This document shows positions 27,820 through 36,968 of a stretch of 64,000 bases of DNA, one piece after another (the first letter of the stretch is position 1; each line of letters opens with the position of its first letter). Origin of the DNA: Oceanobacillus halophilus (GTDB lineage: Bacteria; Bacillota; Bacilli; Bacillales; Amphibacillaceae); the NCBI RefSeq assembly GCF_003628505.1, contig NZ_RBZP01000009.1:1-64000 (forward strand), in the 5' to 3' direction. The position numbers and the translations under genes were made by a program. The notes under the pieces were generated by a model. That model had not been told where the DNA came from. It saw nothing but the letters and a program-made list of their open reading frames with translations, and did no database searches.

Positions 27820-27999
27820 TCATCTCATCCTTCGTCGATATGTCTTTCGATTAGTGAAAGAATAAATAGTTAAATAAATAGAAATAAATAATAAAGGCAA
27901 CGTAATATAAGGTGGAATTAATTGCATTAGACCGAAAATATTGAGAAAAAAGGCAACTAGTGTCAAGAGAAGAAATAACATAGGATAAAACTGTTGCAT
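27820..27999 (-). CDS. yizD: Small membrane protein, probable YizD
   Basis: The 59-residue protein MQQFYPMLFLLLTLVAFFLNIFGLMQLIPPYITLPLLF in annotation has two hydrophobic segments and a basic tail (NRKTYRRRMR). In B. subtilis roxS lies between yizD and yjbH; here this gene sits between sRNA copies 2 and 3, next to yjbH, so YizD is the likely counterpart by position. I chose the ATG 11 bases after GGGGGAG; an in-frame GTG at 28008 is only 2 bases from that site. Function unknown. Confidence 0.6.
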   Translation of the reverse strand: MQQFYPMLFLLLTLVAFFLNIFGLMQLIPPYITLPLLFISIYLTIYSFTNRKTYRRRMR

Positions 28000-28081
28000 A
28001 AAGATCACTACTCCCCCTAATCTGATGAATAGTACATATATATGAAGAGTCTGAGAAAATAGAAGGGGACAAATTGAACTT

Positions 28082-28134
28082 TTTGTGAATACATGAACAA
28101 AACTATTGCATGATTTGTCTATACTTGTTATTAT
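28082..28134 (+). promoter_or_regulatory. Promoter and ResD/Rex-like operator, sRNA copy 3
   Basis: TTGCAT (28106) and TATTAT (28129) are 17 bases apart. TTTGTGAAT and the overlapping TTGTGAATACATGAACAA (28083-28100) are kept although two bases in the spacer differ from copy 2. Confidence 0.7.
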
Positions 28135-28140
28135 ATATTT

Positions 28141-28259
28141 GTAAGTTAATTACACAAACAAATACCCCTTTTGTTTGATCATGAAACTTTCTCCCATCCC
28201 CCCTTTGTATTTATACAAAGACGGAATAAAGGATATGCGCTGCCCCGCATATCCTTTTT
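28141..28259 (+). ncRNA. roxS: RoxS/RsaE small regulatory RNA, copy 3
   Basis: The predicted 119-base transcript reads the same as copy 2. It is the copy nearest to yjbH (convergent), the position of the single roxS in B. subtilis, so it may be the ancestral locus. It has CAAATACCCCTTTTG, CTCCCATCCCCCC and the terminator stem AAAGGATATGCG/CGCATATCCTTT (28228-28257) with T-run. Confidence 0.9.
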
Positions 28260-28354
28260 ATTTATGTTTATCATAGTGATTGGGTAAAGAATGTCTATTA
28301 GTTTTCATAAGTTTAATAACTTTACTATAATAAAAAAAGCCTTAAAAATAAAGG

Positions 28355-29233
28355 CTAATCAAGGTATTTCCAAAATGTGCCACGCTTAGAGCTCATTCGA
28401 TTTACTTTTTGTTTGAATTGCAGCTTTTTCATTTCTTTTTCCGCTTTCGAGATGGGCCAATCATATATAATAGATATTTCTTTCGTCCCAACTACATCAT
28501 ATTTCTTTAAAAGTTCCTCGAGTGGTGGCTTCTCAGAAGGGATTGGGATAGTCTGCAAAGTCTCTTGTAATATAAATTCATATACTTCATATGGATAAAG
28601 TCCAGATATTTTTATGCCCTGAGCATCGGTAGAATGATTAAAAAAGACTATGGTAGGTGTATCCTCAATTTCCATCTCATGCGTTAATTGGAGATCGCAT
28701 TGTATTGCTTTTTTTGCTGTTGCTGAGTATAGATCCTCTGAAAATTCCTCCATATCCAGTTTTGCTTCTTTTGCAATATTCATTAATATATCTTCTTTGG
28801 AAATGTCATCTTTTCTTAAAAATAAATACTCTTGAATCTTACGTAGGAAGGCTCTTCCTGCTTTCATTCCTTGTATCTCTGCTGCTTTAATTGCTAAGGA
28901 CACCCTCCATGGACTGGAAATGGCCTTTTCTGAACCCTCGTTCAATTCTGTATCTAACTGTCTCGTTATTTTTTTCCAATAATCCATCGACTTAATTGGT
29001 TTACAAAGCGTTTCTCGATTCAGGGAACTACTCACAATTGGCCGGATAGTGAAAAATCGCCCATATTCCATGGAAAGTTTTTTAAAATATGGCTCAAAAT
29101 ACCAACATTCTGGGCAAAATGGGTCAATAAAAACATACATCTCGATTGGTTTAGGATTGAATTTTAGATAGTCGTAGTTTTCCGATGTGTTTGTGCTATT
29201 CTCACTTCTTAGCCCAGTTTGATCCCAATTCAC
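28355..29233 (-). CDS. yjbH: ClpXP adaptor YjbH (SpxH)
   Basis: The 292-residue protein has a DsbA-like thioredoxin domain with the CPEC motif (YVFIDPFCPECWYFEPYF) near residue 35-45 and a C-terminal helical domain. YjbH binds Spx and hands it to ClpXP; thiol stress makes it aggregate and lets Spx build up. The GTG start follows AAAGGAG by 8 bases. It is 18 bases after the truncated haemoglobin gene and cotranscribed with it, as in other bacilli. Confidence 0.95.
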   Translation of the reverse strand: MNWDQTGLRSENSTNTSENYDYLKFNPKPIEMYVFIDPFCPECWYFEPYFKKLSMEYGRFFTIRPIVSSSLNRETLCKPIKSMDYWKKITRQLDTELNEGSEKAISSPWRVSLAIKAAEIQGMKAGRAFLRKIQEYLFLRKDDISKEDILMNIAKEAKLDMEEFSEDLYSATAKKAIQCDLQLTHEMEIEDTPTIVFFNHSTDAQGIKISGLYPYEVYEFILQETLQTIPIPSEKPPLEELLKKYDVVGTKEISIIYDWPISKAEKEMKKLQFKQKVNRMSSKRGTFWKYLD

Positions 29234-29251
29234 ATCGAATTCTCCTTTCTA

Positions 29252-29638
29252 TCAATCTGGTGTATTCATCATATGATTGGCAGTCATGGTCAATTTTTCA
29301 ATAATCACTGTATGGTATGGCTCTTGGATATTTGCTTCCAATAGTGCTTCTTCCATACAGTGGAGCCAAGCATCTCTCCTGGTCGGTGTGATTGGAAATG
29401 GCAAGTGACGTCTTCTTAACATGGGATGACCGCGGTCCTCTTCGTAAAGTCTCGGTCCGCCAAAAAATTGTGTTAGAAATAATCGCTGTTTCCTGGCTGT
29501 TTCCGTTAAATCATCAGGAAATATAGGTATAAGATCAGGATGTCTGCCAACTCTCTCATAAAACAAAGTAACAATTCGGTCTATTGCATCAGAGCCTCCG
29601 ATTGCATCATAAATATTCCGATGTTTTATTTCCTTCAT
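29252..29638 (-). CDS. yjbI: Truncated haemoglobin (group II), YjbI
   Basis: The 128-residue globin belongs to the trHbO class: YDAIGGSDAIDRIVTLFYERV at the N-terminus, the FFGGPRLYEEDRGHPMLRRRHLPF segment with the proximal His, and the Trp in RRDAWLHCM. It binds haem and oxygen. In B. subtilis and Staphylococcus aureus it is paired with yjbH, and protection against reactive oxygen or help in YjbH thiol chemistry has been proposed. The ATG follows AAGGAG. Upstream gene of the yjbI-yjbH operon. Confidence 0.95.
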   Translation of the reverse strand: MKEIKHRNIYDAIGGSDAIDRIVTLFYERVGRHPDLIPIFPDDLTETARKQRLFLTQFFGGPRLYEEDRGHPMLRRRHLPFPITPTRRDAWLHCMEEALLEANIQEPYHTVIIEKLTMTANHMMNTPD

Positions 29639-29763
29639 TATTGTACTCCTTAAGATAATTTTGCTACCTATTCACTAGAAATCAATTTTTGGATATTTGA
29701 TTACATTTTATCAAGGAAAGATTAAGTGGGCAACCAATGTGATTGGAATAGGTAGAAAATTCT

Positions 29764-30336
29764 TTATTTTTCTAATGATTTGAAAAAACGCTTAATTTTA
29801 TTGGGTGTTGTTTTTTTCTTGATTCCAAATTCTGTCAATATGGAATGAAATGTTTCTATGCCAGTATCTTCATCAGGGGCCTCTAATTCAAATTCATAGT
29901 CTTCTTTTTCATTATATGTGCTGTAATCTAACACAAGCAGCGTATTTTGAAAGCTTACTTCACGACGTTCAGTAATTAGTTTTCCAAAATAGACTAAATC
30001 ATGTGGATTCACGCCAAGGTGGTGTATTTGTTTCATTACTTCTGGTTTGGGAATAATATGTCCATTAATCCATTGATTGGCTTCTTCTTCTGTTAACACA
30101 TCATGGGTTTCCTGTAAACCTAATTCATGAGGCTCTTTTAAAGTTAAGCGGTATTTTCCATTCTTTTCTCTAATTCGCAGTGCACATCCTTTTTCTTTAA
30201 GAGCAAATTCTTTCGTTTCAAAATAATAGTTTGATTGTTTTACACTATATTCAGGAAAAGGTAATTTATCCAATAAAATTTTAAATTCTTCTTTAGTCAG
30301 TAGATTTTTATATTCAATTTCAATCTCTTGTGCCAT
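29764..30336 (-). CDS. yjbK: CYTH-domain protein YjbK
   Basis: The 190-residue protein has the CYTH signature ExExK (MAQEIEIEYK) and the alternating charged strands of the triphosphate tunnel fold (CALRIREKNGKYRLTLKEP, ERREV, LDYSTYNEKEDYEFELE). Members hydrolyse or bind triphosphates such as inorganic tripolyphosphate. It is divergent from the (p)ppGpp synthetase gene, as in B. subtilis. The ATG follows GGAGG. No clear terminator was seen in 29639-29763. Confidence 0.93.
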   Translation of the reverse strand: MAQEIEIEYKNLLTKEEFKILLDKLPFPEYSVKQSNYYFETKEFALKEKGCALRIREKNGKYRLTLKEPHELGLQETHDVLTEEEANQWINGHIIPKPEVMKQIHHLGVNPHDLVYFGKLITERREVSFQNTLLVLDYSTYNEKEDYEFELEAPDEDTGIETFHSILTEFGIKKKTTPNKIKRFFKSLEK

Positions 30337-30506
30337 AAAAATGCGGCCTCCAGTAATAATTTATGATTTACCGTATGAAGTAAATATACTAATGATTATC
30401 GCCAATATTAATGTAATTTGCAAAGAAAAGGAATCTTGCTAGTATGTTAAAATAAATTAGGCTATAATTTGATTGAACTGATTGATATGTAGGAGTGTGT
30501 TTATAA

Positions 30507-31115
30507 ATGAATTGGGAAGCTTTTTTAGCTCCTTATAAACAGGTAGTGGAAGAATTAAAAGTAAAATTAAGAGGGACTCGCTCGCAATTTGAATACCAAT
30601 CGAGTCATTCTCCCATAGAGTTTGTAACAGGAAGGGTTAAACCAATCCCAAGTATTCTGGAAAAGGCGAAAGATAGGGATATTCCATTAGATAATATAGA
30701 GAAAGAAATTTATGATATAGCTGGAGTACGTGTCGTTTGTCAGTTTGTTGATGACATCTATACCATTGTCAATATGCTCCGGAAACGAGATGACTTTACC
30801 ATTTTGGAAGAGAAAGATTACATAACAAAAAAAAAGGAAAGTGGATACCGTTCTTATCATATGATTATTGAATATCCAGTGGAAATGGTACAAGGCAGAA
30901 AGCTAATTTTGACCGAAATCCAAATTCGAACATTGGCCATGAATTTCTGGGCAACTAATGAACATTCATTAAATTATAAATATAAGGGAAGCATTCCTAA
31001 GGAAGTGAAAGCGAGATTGCAAAGAGCTGCAGAAGCGGCTTTTAAACTGGATGAAGAGATGTCAAAAATTAAACATGAGATTCAGGAAGCACAGCGAATA
31101 TTTCATCGTAAATAG
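30507..31115 (+). CDS. yjbM: Small (p)ppGpp synthetase (YjbM/RelQ/SasB)
   Basis: The 202-residue protein is a single RelA/SpoT synthetase domain without a hydrolase domain. It shows the GTP-binding region [17 protein letters not shown], the catalytic Asp in [24 protein letters not shown] and the Glu in [16 protein letters not shown], with a helical C-terminus used for tetramer formation. It makes (p)ppGpp from ATP and GTP or GDP. It heads an operon with nadK and a pseudouridine synthase (gaps of 38 and 21 bases). Confidence 0.96.
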   Translation: MNWEAFLAPYKQVVEELKVKLRGTRSQFEYQSSHSPIEFVTGRVKPIPSILEKAKDRDIPLDNIEKEIYDIAGVRVVCQFVDDIYTIVNMLRKRDDFTILEEKDYITKKKESGYRSYHMIIEYPVEMVQGRKLILTEIQIRTLAMNFWATNEHSLNYKYKGSIPKEVKARLQRAAEAAFKLDEEMSKIKHEIQEAQRIFHRK

Positions 31116-31153
31116 AAAAGAAGAAACTGCAGAGAGAAAGGGAGGCAATTTAC

Positions 31154-31957
31154 ATGAAATTTAAAATAATTTCTAAAGGTGATAAGCGGTCAAATAAGAT
31201 TAAATCAACGATGAAGCAATACTTAATGGATTTCGAATTACAGTATGACAGGGAAGAGCCAGACTTGGTTATTTCAGTTGGTGGAGATGGTACATTTTTA
31301 GAAGCATTTCATCGTTATCAGGAACGTTTAGATAAAACGGCATTTATCGGTGTTCACACAGGGCACTTAGGTTTTTATGCAGATTATACACCCGACGAGT
31401 TGGAGAAGCTGATCATCGAAATTGCCAAAACTCCTTTTCAAGTCGTTGAATATCCTTTGCTTGAAGTAATCATACGTGGGAATACTGGTGAAAAAGAAGA
31501 CCGATTACTTGCACTCAATGAAGCAATGATTAAAACGTCAGAAGGATCGGTTGTTTTTGATGTAAAAATCAAAGGAGAGCATTTCGAAACGTTTCGTGGA
31601 GATGGCATTTGTATATCTACACCATCAGGAAGTACAGCTTATAACAAAGCACTTGGTGGTGCAATTATCCATCCTTCTATTGAGGCGATTCAGTTAACTG
31701 AAATGGCATCTATAAATAATCGCGTATTTCGAACGATTGGATCACCACTTATCTTACCAAAACATCATACTTGTTTATTAGAACCAATGAAAGATAAGAG
31801 TTTTTTACTTGCAGTTGATCATTTTAATCGAACGTATAACAACGTAAAATCTATTCAATGTCGTGTTGCCAAAGAGAGAGTGCGATTTGCGAGATTTAGA
31901 CAATTTCCATTTTGGAATAGAGTGAGGGATTCTTTTGTTGCGGAAGGAAATCAGTAG
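31154..31957 (+). CDS. nadK: NAD kinase
   Basis: The 267-residue enzyme phosphorylates NAD to NADP. It has the GGDGT motif ([15 protein letters not shown]), NE in [13 protein letters not shown] and [14 protein letters not shown]. Length is typical of the Gram-positive enzyme. The ATG follows GGGAGG. It lies between yjbM and the pseudouridine synthase gene, the order yjbM-yjbN-yjbO of B. subtilis. Confidence 0.97.
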   Translation: MKFKIISKGDKRSNKIKSTMKQYLMDFELQYDREEPDLVISVGGDGTFLEAFHRYQERLDKTAFIGVHTGHLGFYADYTPDELEKLIIEIAKTPFQVVEYPLLEVIIRGNTGEKEDRLLALNEAMIKTSEGSVVFDVKIKGEHFETFRGDGICISTPSGSTAYNKALGGAIIHPSIEAIQLTEMASINNRVFRTIGSPLILPKHHTCLLEPMKDKSFLLAVDHFNRTYNNVKSIQCRVAKERVRFARFRQFPFWNRVRDSFVAEGNQ

Positions 31958-31978
31958 CTATAGAAAGGCTGAGTTCAT

Positions 31979-32863
31979 ATGAAATGGATTATTAGTAACC
32001 TCCATGCTTCTATTACCATCCGTGATTATTTGCGCGAAATTCATGAATTTTCCAGACGCACATTAATTGCCGTAAAGCAAGAAGGCGGTATTCTTGTGAA
32101 CGGGCAACCTCAAACGGTTCGTTATATATTAAAGGTAGGGGATTTATTGGAAATTTGCTTCCCAAAAGAGTCGACAGGCCCTTTTTTAAAACCAGAAGAA
32201 ATGAATCTATCGATTGTCTATGAAGATGATGCGGTACTAGTAGTTGACAAACCAGCAGGAATGGCAACTATTCCTTCGGTGCATCATCCTTCTGGGACAG
32301 TTGCTAATGGAATCTTATCGTATTATTTGAAAAATAAGTTACCCTTTACCGTTCATGTTGTTACACGATTGGATAGGGATACTTCAGGATTACTGTTGAT
32401 TGCCAAACATCGCTACAGCCACTCCATTTTATCCAATGCGCAACAAACTGGAAAAGTAGAGCGAGGATATAAGGCAATTGTGGAAGGGAATATGTCTGTA
32501 GAAAAAGGTGTGATTGATGCACCTATTGATAGGAAAGATGGATCTATAATTGAAAGAATGGTTAAAAAAACGGGCAAACGTGCAGTTACCCATTTTCATA
32601 CAGAAAAGATCCTATCTACTACTCATTCTCTTTTGAACGTTCAGCTAGAGACTGGAAGAACACATCAAATCCGTGTTCACTTTTCTTATAAAAATCATCC
32701 ATTAGCCGGTGATGATTTATATGGTGGAAACACGGATTTAATTGACCGGCACGCTTTACATTGCTTTCAACTTTCGTTCGAACATCCGTTTACAAAAGAA
32801 AGAATACTACTTGAGTCTTCTTTGCCAGAAGACATGAATAGGTTACTTAATCAAATGAATTAA
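31979..32863 (+). CDS. yjbO: RluD-family pseudouridine synthase (YjbO)
   Basis: The 294-residue enzyme isomerises uridine in RNA. It has an N-terminal S4-like region ([30 protein letters not shown] in annotation) and the RluA/RluD catalytic motif [15 protein letters not shown] with the catalytic Asp, then GRTHQIRVH. The RNA target is not evident. It is the last gene of the yjbM operon, and its 3' end overlaps the convergent prpE by 17 bases. Confidence 0.94.
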   Translation: MKWIISNLHASITIRDYLREIHEFSRRTLIAVKQEGGILVNGQPQTVRYILKVGDLLEICFPKESTGPFLKPEEMNLSIVYEDDAVLVVDKPAGMATIPSVHHPSGTVANGILSYYLKNKLPFTVHVVTRLDRDTSGLLLIAKHRYSHSILSNAQQTGKVERGYKAIVEGNMSVEKGVIDAPIDRKDGSIIERMVKKTGKRAVTHFHTEKILSTTHSLLNVQLETGRTHQIRVHFSYKNHPLAGDDLYGGNTDLIDRHALHCFQLSFEHPFTKERILLESSLPEDMNRLLNQMN

Positions 32864-33587
32864 ATTTTTCTTCTAACAGTGGCTGTTTGGATGGAACAGA
32901 CACTGTTTTTTCCTCCGGTAATCGAAAAGCAGTAAGTTTATTTCCGAATACACAGCCAGTATCAATGTTAATGGTTTTATTTTTAATCCTTGGTTCTTTA
33001 ACCGGTGTATGACCATAGACAATCCATTGGTCACCCTGGTATTGTAATGCCCAGTCTTTGCGTATCGGGCGTCCATCAGGATGGAATTCTCCAGAAACAT
33101 CCCCATATAAAACAAAAGACTTTACTTTTTTATCGTCACGACCAATCAGCTCTTCTTTTATTCCAGCGTGAGCAATAACTGCTGAAACCTCAGGTATTTC
33201 CAAATAAAGTGGCGCTTTCTCATACAGAGTCATAAATTGTTTCTGAATTATTTTTTGCTCTCTAGTCGATAAGGCTTCATATTCGGAAACAGTTGTCTCA
33301 AGCCCGTGTTTCTGCTGAACGTTATTCCCTAAGAAAAAACGGTACAGTTTATTGCAATGATTACCAGGAACATATTTCGCTTTATCCTGTTCCACCGCCA
33401 TTTTATAAACGAGTCGAATGACAGCTAACGAATCAGGTCCACGGTCCGTGAGATCTCCAACGAATATCGGTATTCTTCCATCAGGATGAACATAAATATC
33501 GTCTGTTCTCTCATAACCTAGTTTTCTAAATAAATCGTGCAATTCCGCTATACATCCATGAATGTCCCCAATGACGTCAATTTTCAT
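32847..33587 (-). CDS. prpE: Bis(5'-nucleosyl)-tetraphosphatase PrpE
   Basis: The 246-residue protein is a PPP-family metallophosphatase with [19 protein letters not shown] and a late HAG and GH motif. B. subtilis PrpE hydrolyses Ap4A and acts in spore germination. The ATG follows AAAGGTGG. It is convergent with, and overlaps, yjbO by 17 bases, so no terminator lies between them and antisense transcription at the 3' ends is likely. Confidence 0.95.
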   Translation of the reverse strand: MKIDVIGDIHGCIAELHDLFRKLGYERTDDIYVHPDGRIPIFVGDLTDRGPDSLAVIRLVYKMAVEQDKAKYVPGNHCNKLYRFFLGNNVQQKHGLETTVSEYEALSTREQKIIQKQFMTLYEKAPLYLEIPEVSAVIAHAGIKEELIGRDDKKVKSFVLYGDVSGEFHPDGRPIRKDWALQYQGDQWIVYGHTPVKEPRIKNKTINIDTGCVFGNKLTAFRLPEEKTVSVPSKQPLLEEKFNSFD

Positions 33588-33830
33588 GATTCTATAACCA
33601 CCTTTTATATTCTATTTGCTATGTAAAGAAAATTGGATTATGCTATATTTTTGTACATACTAAACACCAAATGATGTTTTTCATCTATAATAATTGTATA
33701 CGATAGGATTGATTTTATCCTATGTTTATTTTTACGGATAATACGTGTAGAAAGAGTATTGTTTTGAAAAAGCAGATGACGGGAAAATAACACGTACTGT
33801 TGTTTGAATGGAAAGTGAGGAAGTATCTCC

Positions 33831-35216
33831 ATGGAAGAGAAACATTTGAAATACGAAGAGCAATACGAAGAAAAGTATAAAGCGCATTGGGATAAAGTTT
33901 ATGAGGATTTAAGCAATGAATTAACTGATAATTTCCGCGAAGAGTTCTTGGATATGCATCCATATGATCAGTCTTTGTTTTTCATCGAGCAATCGAAAGA
34001 GAATCGGATGCGGATTTATGCATATTTATCTCCAGATGAACTGGCCGAAATTATGATTAATATTGAATTGGATAATACACCGGCATATTTCAAGGAAATG
34101 AATCCCCGTCTCGGTGCAATGGTCTTATCAGAAATGCCAGCTGATGATGCGGTTGACATTTTTAATGAAATGGATAAAGAGGAAGTTGTCAGTTTCTTAA
34201 CGATTATGGATAAAGAAGCGGCAGAAGAAATTAAGCATTTATTGCATTATGAAGAGAAAACTGCTGGTAGTATTATGACTACTGAGTTTGTGGCAGTTTA
34301 TAAGTCTCAAACGACTGAACAGGCTATGCAGCAATTAAAAGAAGATGCACCAGACGCGGAAACCATTTATTATTTGTACGTACTTGATGAAGATAAGCGA
34401 TTAGTTGGAGTGCTTTCTTTAAGGGACTTGATTGTCGCGGATGAAAAGACAAAACTAGAAGAAGTGATGAGTGAAAAAATTGTTGCAGTTTCTGTCGCAA
34501 AAGACCAGGAAGAAATTGCTCAGATGTTTCGGGATTACGATTTCCTTGCATTGCCAGTTGTTGACTTTCAAAATCATTTACTTGGAATTATCACTGTCGA
34601 TGATATTTTGGATGTTATGGAAGAAGAGGCAAGCGAGGATTTCTCTAAATTAGCAGGTATCTCAGAAACGGACAGACCCAATGACACAGCTTTGGCTGCA
34701 GCGAAGAAAAGGTTACCATGGTTAATCATTCTCTTATTTTTAGGGATTTTCACTGCCAGTTTAATTGGACAATTTGAAGAAACATTGGATCAGGTTGCAG
34801 TATTAGCCATCTTTATTCCATTGATCGCGGGAATGGCTGGAAATACTGGCACTCAAGCCCTTGCTGTAGCAGTTCGTGGTCTTTCTAATGGAGATTATGA
34901 GAATCAAGGAAAACTCCGACTCGTTCTAAGGGAAGCAACAACAGGACTAATAACCGGAACAGTTTGTGGCGCAGTAATTTCCGTGGTTATATTCTTCTGG
35001 AAGGATGATCTGTTTTTAGGATTTATCGTCGGTGTTTCTATCATGGCATCCTTAATAGTGGCAACCTTAGCAGGTTCCTTGGTGCCAATCTTAATGGACC
35101 GCTTAAAAATCGATCCAGCTGTCGCATCCGGACCATTTATTACAACCATTAATGATATTATTTCTATATTGATTTATTTTGGAATGGCCACATCATTTAT
35201 GAGTTATTTAACATAA
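33831..35216 (+). CDS. mgtE: Magnesium transporter MgtE
   Basis: The 461-residue protein has the MgtE layout: an acidic N domain (about 30-135), a CBS pair (about 136-260, GSIMTTEFVAVY, GIITVDDILDVMEEE), a plug helix, and five membrane helices from about 290 including GMAGNTGTQALAVAVRGL. It is a Mg-gated Mg2+ channel. No M-box riboswitch was seen upstream, in contrast to B. subtilis mgtE. In B. subtilis a different transporter (yjbQ) follows prpE. Confidence 0.95.
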   Translation: MEEKHLKYEEQYEEKYKAHWDKVYEDLSNELTDNFREEFLDMHPYDQSLFFIEQSKENRMRIYAYLSPDELAEIMINIELDNTPAYFKEMNPRLGAMVLSEMPADDAVDIFNEMDKEEVVSFLTIMDKEAAEEIKHLLHYEEKTAGSIMTTEFVAVYKSQTTEQAMQQLKEDAPDAETIYYLYVLDEDKRLVGVLSLRDLIVADEKTKLEEVMSEKIVAVSVAKDQEEIAQMFRDYDFLALPVVDFQNHLLGIITVDDILDVMEEEASEDFSKLAGISETDRPNDTALAAAKKRLPWLIILLFLGIFTASLIGQFEETLDQVAVLAIFIPLIAGMAGNTGTQALAVAVRGLSNGDYENQGKLRLVLREATTGLITGTVCGAVISVVIFFWKDDLFLGFIVGVSIMASLIVATLAGSLVPILMDRLKIDPAVASGPFITTINDIISILIYFGMATSFMSYLT

Positions 35217-35222
35217 GTTTAA

Positions 35223-35253
35223 AGAACATCTCCGATTTGGGGGATGTTTTTTG
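35223..35253 (+). terminator. Intrinsic terminator after mgtE
   Basis: AACATCTCC pairs with GGGGATGTT and is followed by TTTTGG. Confidence 0.75.
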
Positions 35254-35261
35254 GTTTGGAG

Positions 35262-35345
35262 AGAAATCGGCGAGAAGTAATGATATATCAACGACTGGAA
35301 GTGTTATCGACGGGAACTAGCAGTATATCAACCATGAGAATAAAA
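35262..35345. repeat. Short ATATCAAC repeat tract
   Basis: Three to four units with spacing near 21 bases (ATATCAACGACTGG, TTATCGACGGG, ATATCAACCATG). Same family as 36507-36890. Confidence 0.6.
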
Positions 35346-35348
35346 TAC

Positions 35349-35371
35349 CCCCTCTTGAATATTAGGGGGAA
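35349..35371 (-). terminator. Hairpin after the NERD gene
   Basis: On the minus strand CCCCCT pairs with AGGGGG and is followed by TATTTTATT. Confidence 0.5.
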
Positions 35372-35376
35372 AGTAC

Positions 35377-36393
35377 CTAGTTATTAATAATTGCGTGACT
35401 TTTAATGGGGACCATAGAATCTTGAGGGTATTCCTTTAGAACAGGCGCTAAGTATACTCTTCCTTTGTTATTTCCTTGGTGAGATAATTTCATTGCATTT
35501 AATATATAATTAGCTATCCTCGGAGAATCTATTTGCAAAAGTTGTCTGCATTCTTTATTGGTGATTGTGTCATTACCCAATAAGAAATAATCAAATATTT
35601 TTTGTTTATAAGCTTCTGTATCAGAAAGTGTACAATAATGACACATCCAATTTCTATATACTTTAGTCATGGGTTTGTAGCATTCAGTACAAGGAACTCC
35701 TTTAATTAAATATTGATCAGTTAGTTGATAAGTATCAATCAGGTTAGGTTTGTATGGCTCATTTTTACTCAACATTAATTGGTGCAGTTCGTCGATGCGT
35801 TTTTGATTTAAATATATTTTTTTATATGTATTTTTTATTTTAGAAAGGTATATGTGAAGGCTCTCAGCACGAATTAGTTTATTGTAAATATCAGGATCGT
35901 GATAGATGTTAGTAATTATTGTTTGAGGGTTACTGGAGACAATTAAAGTTTCGATGGGGATTTTAATATTGTAAGTCTGCAGCCAGTATTCTAGATTTTG
36001 CCTTTGCATATCTGCTTGTAGTATTGGATCTTGGTAGGCTTTTTCTACTCCATTATATATTTGGATAAATTGATGCTGTTTAGAATCATATCTCAATTCG
36101 CCCTTGATGTTTTTTGTTTCGATAATAAGCAAAAAATATTTAGTTAAAAGAAGCGTATCAATCTGGAAATTTTTTGAAAAATTTTTTAAACGGAGGTCTT
36201 TTATGATGATATGATCTTGATGAGGATAGAGGGAAAGTTTGTAGTCAACATTTATTTCACCTTTATAGCCAGCTAAAAACTTCTTATAGTTACCTAAGAT
36301 TGTATCGTTCTGCCTGTATTTTTGTTTTAAATTCCGTAATAATGCTTCATGCGCAAGCAATTGATACGGTTTTACGCGATAATTTTCATTCAT
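35377..36393 (-). CDS. NERD-domain protein with C-terminal zinc-ribbon-like motif
   Basis: The 338-residue protein has a NERD (nuclease-related) domain at about residues 40-160: LAGYKGEINVDYKL, IIKDLRL, FQIDTLLLTKYFLLIIETKNIKGEL, where D and E-x-K are the PD-(D/E)XK-like catalytic residues. At about 235-260 lies a C-x2-C...C-x2-C cluster (PCTEC...MCHYC) that could bind zinc. The role is unknown; NERD proteins are scattered and often accessory. The ATG follows AAGGAGAG by 6 bases. Base composition is AT-rich like its neighbours. Confidence 0.85.
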   Translation of the reverse strand: MNENYRVKPYQLLAHEALLRNLKQKYRQNDTILGNYKKFLAGYKGEINVDYKLSLYPHQDHIIIKDLRLKNFSKNFQIDTLLLTKYFLLIIETKNIKGELRYDSKQHQFIQIYNGVEKAYQDPILQADMQRQNLEYWLQTYNIKIPIETLIVSSNPQTIITNIYHDPDIYNKLIRAESLHIYLSKIKNTYKKIYLNQKRIDELHQLMLSKNEPYKPNLIDTYQLTDQYLIKGVPCTECYKPMTKVYRNWMCHYCTLSDTEAYKQKIFDYFLLGNDTITNKECRQLLQIDSPRIANYILNAMKLSHQGNNKGRVYLAPVLKEYPQDSMVPIKSHAIINN

Positions 36394-36506
36394 TATCATC
36401 TCTCCTTATTTTAGTGTTATATATTAATTCTACATAAATCGATAAAAACCTCTTTATAAATGAATTTATATTTTATTAAAATCAACTAACGTGAGATAGC
36501 GGTATA

Positions 36507-36890
36507 ATTGCGAACCTAGAAGATATCAACGGACTCATGCCAGATATCAACAAGAGCACCAGCGATATCAACGCACACAACCAGGATATCCACGAGAGAT
36601 CGTATTATATCTACTTCGGAGCAGAAATCGACGAACTCAAGGCAGATATCGACGAGACAACCAGCGATATCAACGCACACAGCTAAGATATCAACGAGAA
36701 GCAGCATTATATCTACGTTCGGAGCAGAAATCAACGAACTCAAGGCAGATATCGACGAGACAACCAGCGATATCAACGCACACAGCTAAGATATCAACGA
36801 GAACCAGCATTATATCTACGTTCGGAGCAGAAATCAACGAACACAAGCCTGATATCAACGAGACAACCAGCAATATCTACGCACACACAA
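36507..36890. repeat. 21-base periodic ATATCAAC array
   Basis: ATATC(A/G/T)AC recurs about every 21 bases, with variable GC-richer spacers (such as GAGACAACCAGCG). A higher-order unit of 103 bases, for example from 36666 to 36768, is repeated almost exactly from 36769. Frames through it encode VDI every seventh residue on the minus strand and are an effect of the period, not genes. It fills the gap between the NERD gene and cotO. Confidence 0.8.
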
Positions 36891-36968
36891 GTATTAGGCA
36901 GATTACACACTTTGATTCCAGTATACATATAATGGTTTAGTGAATTGCTATATAAAGGAGAGATTCTA

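Noticed and set aside
33600-33830. M-box riboswitch before mgtE
   Set aside because: Looked for conserved M-box segments and found none.
36507-36890. Possible CRISPR array
   Set aside because: Repeats are about 8 bases with short spacers, spacers themselves recur in 103-base units, and no cas genes are near.
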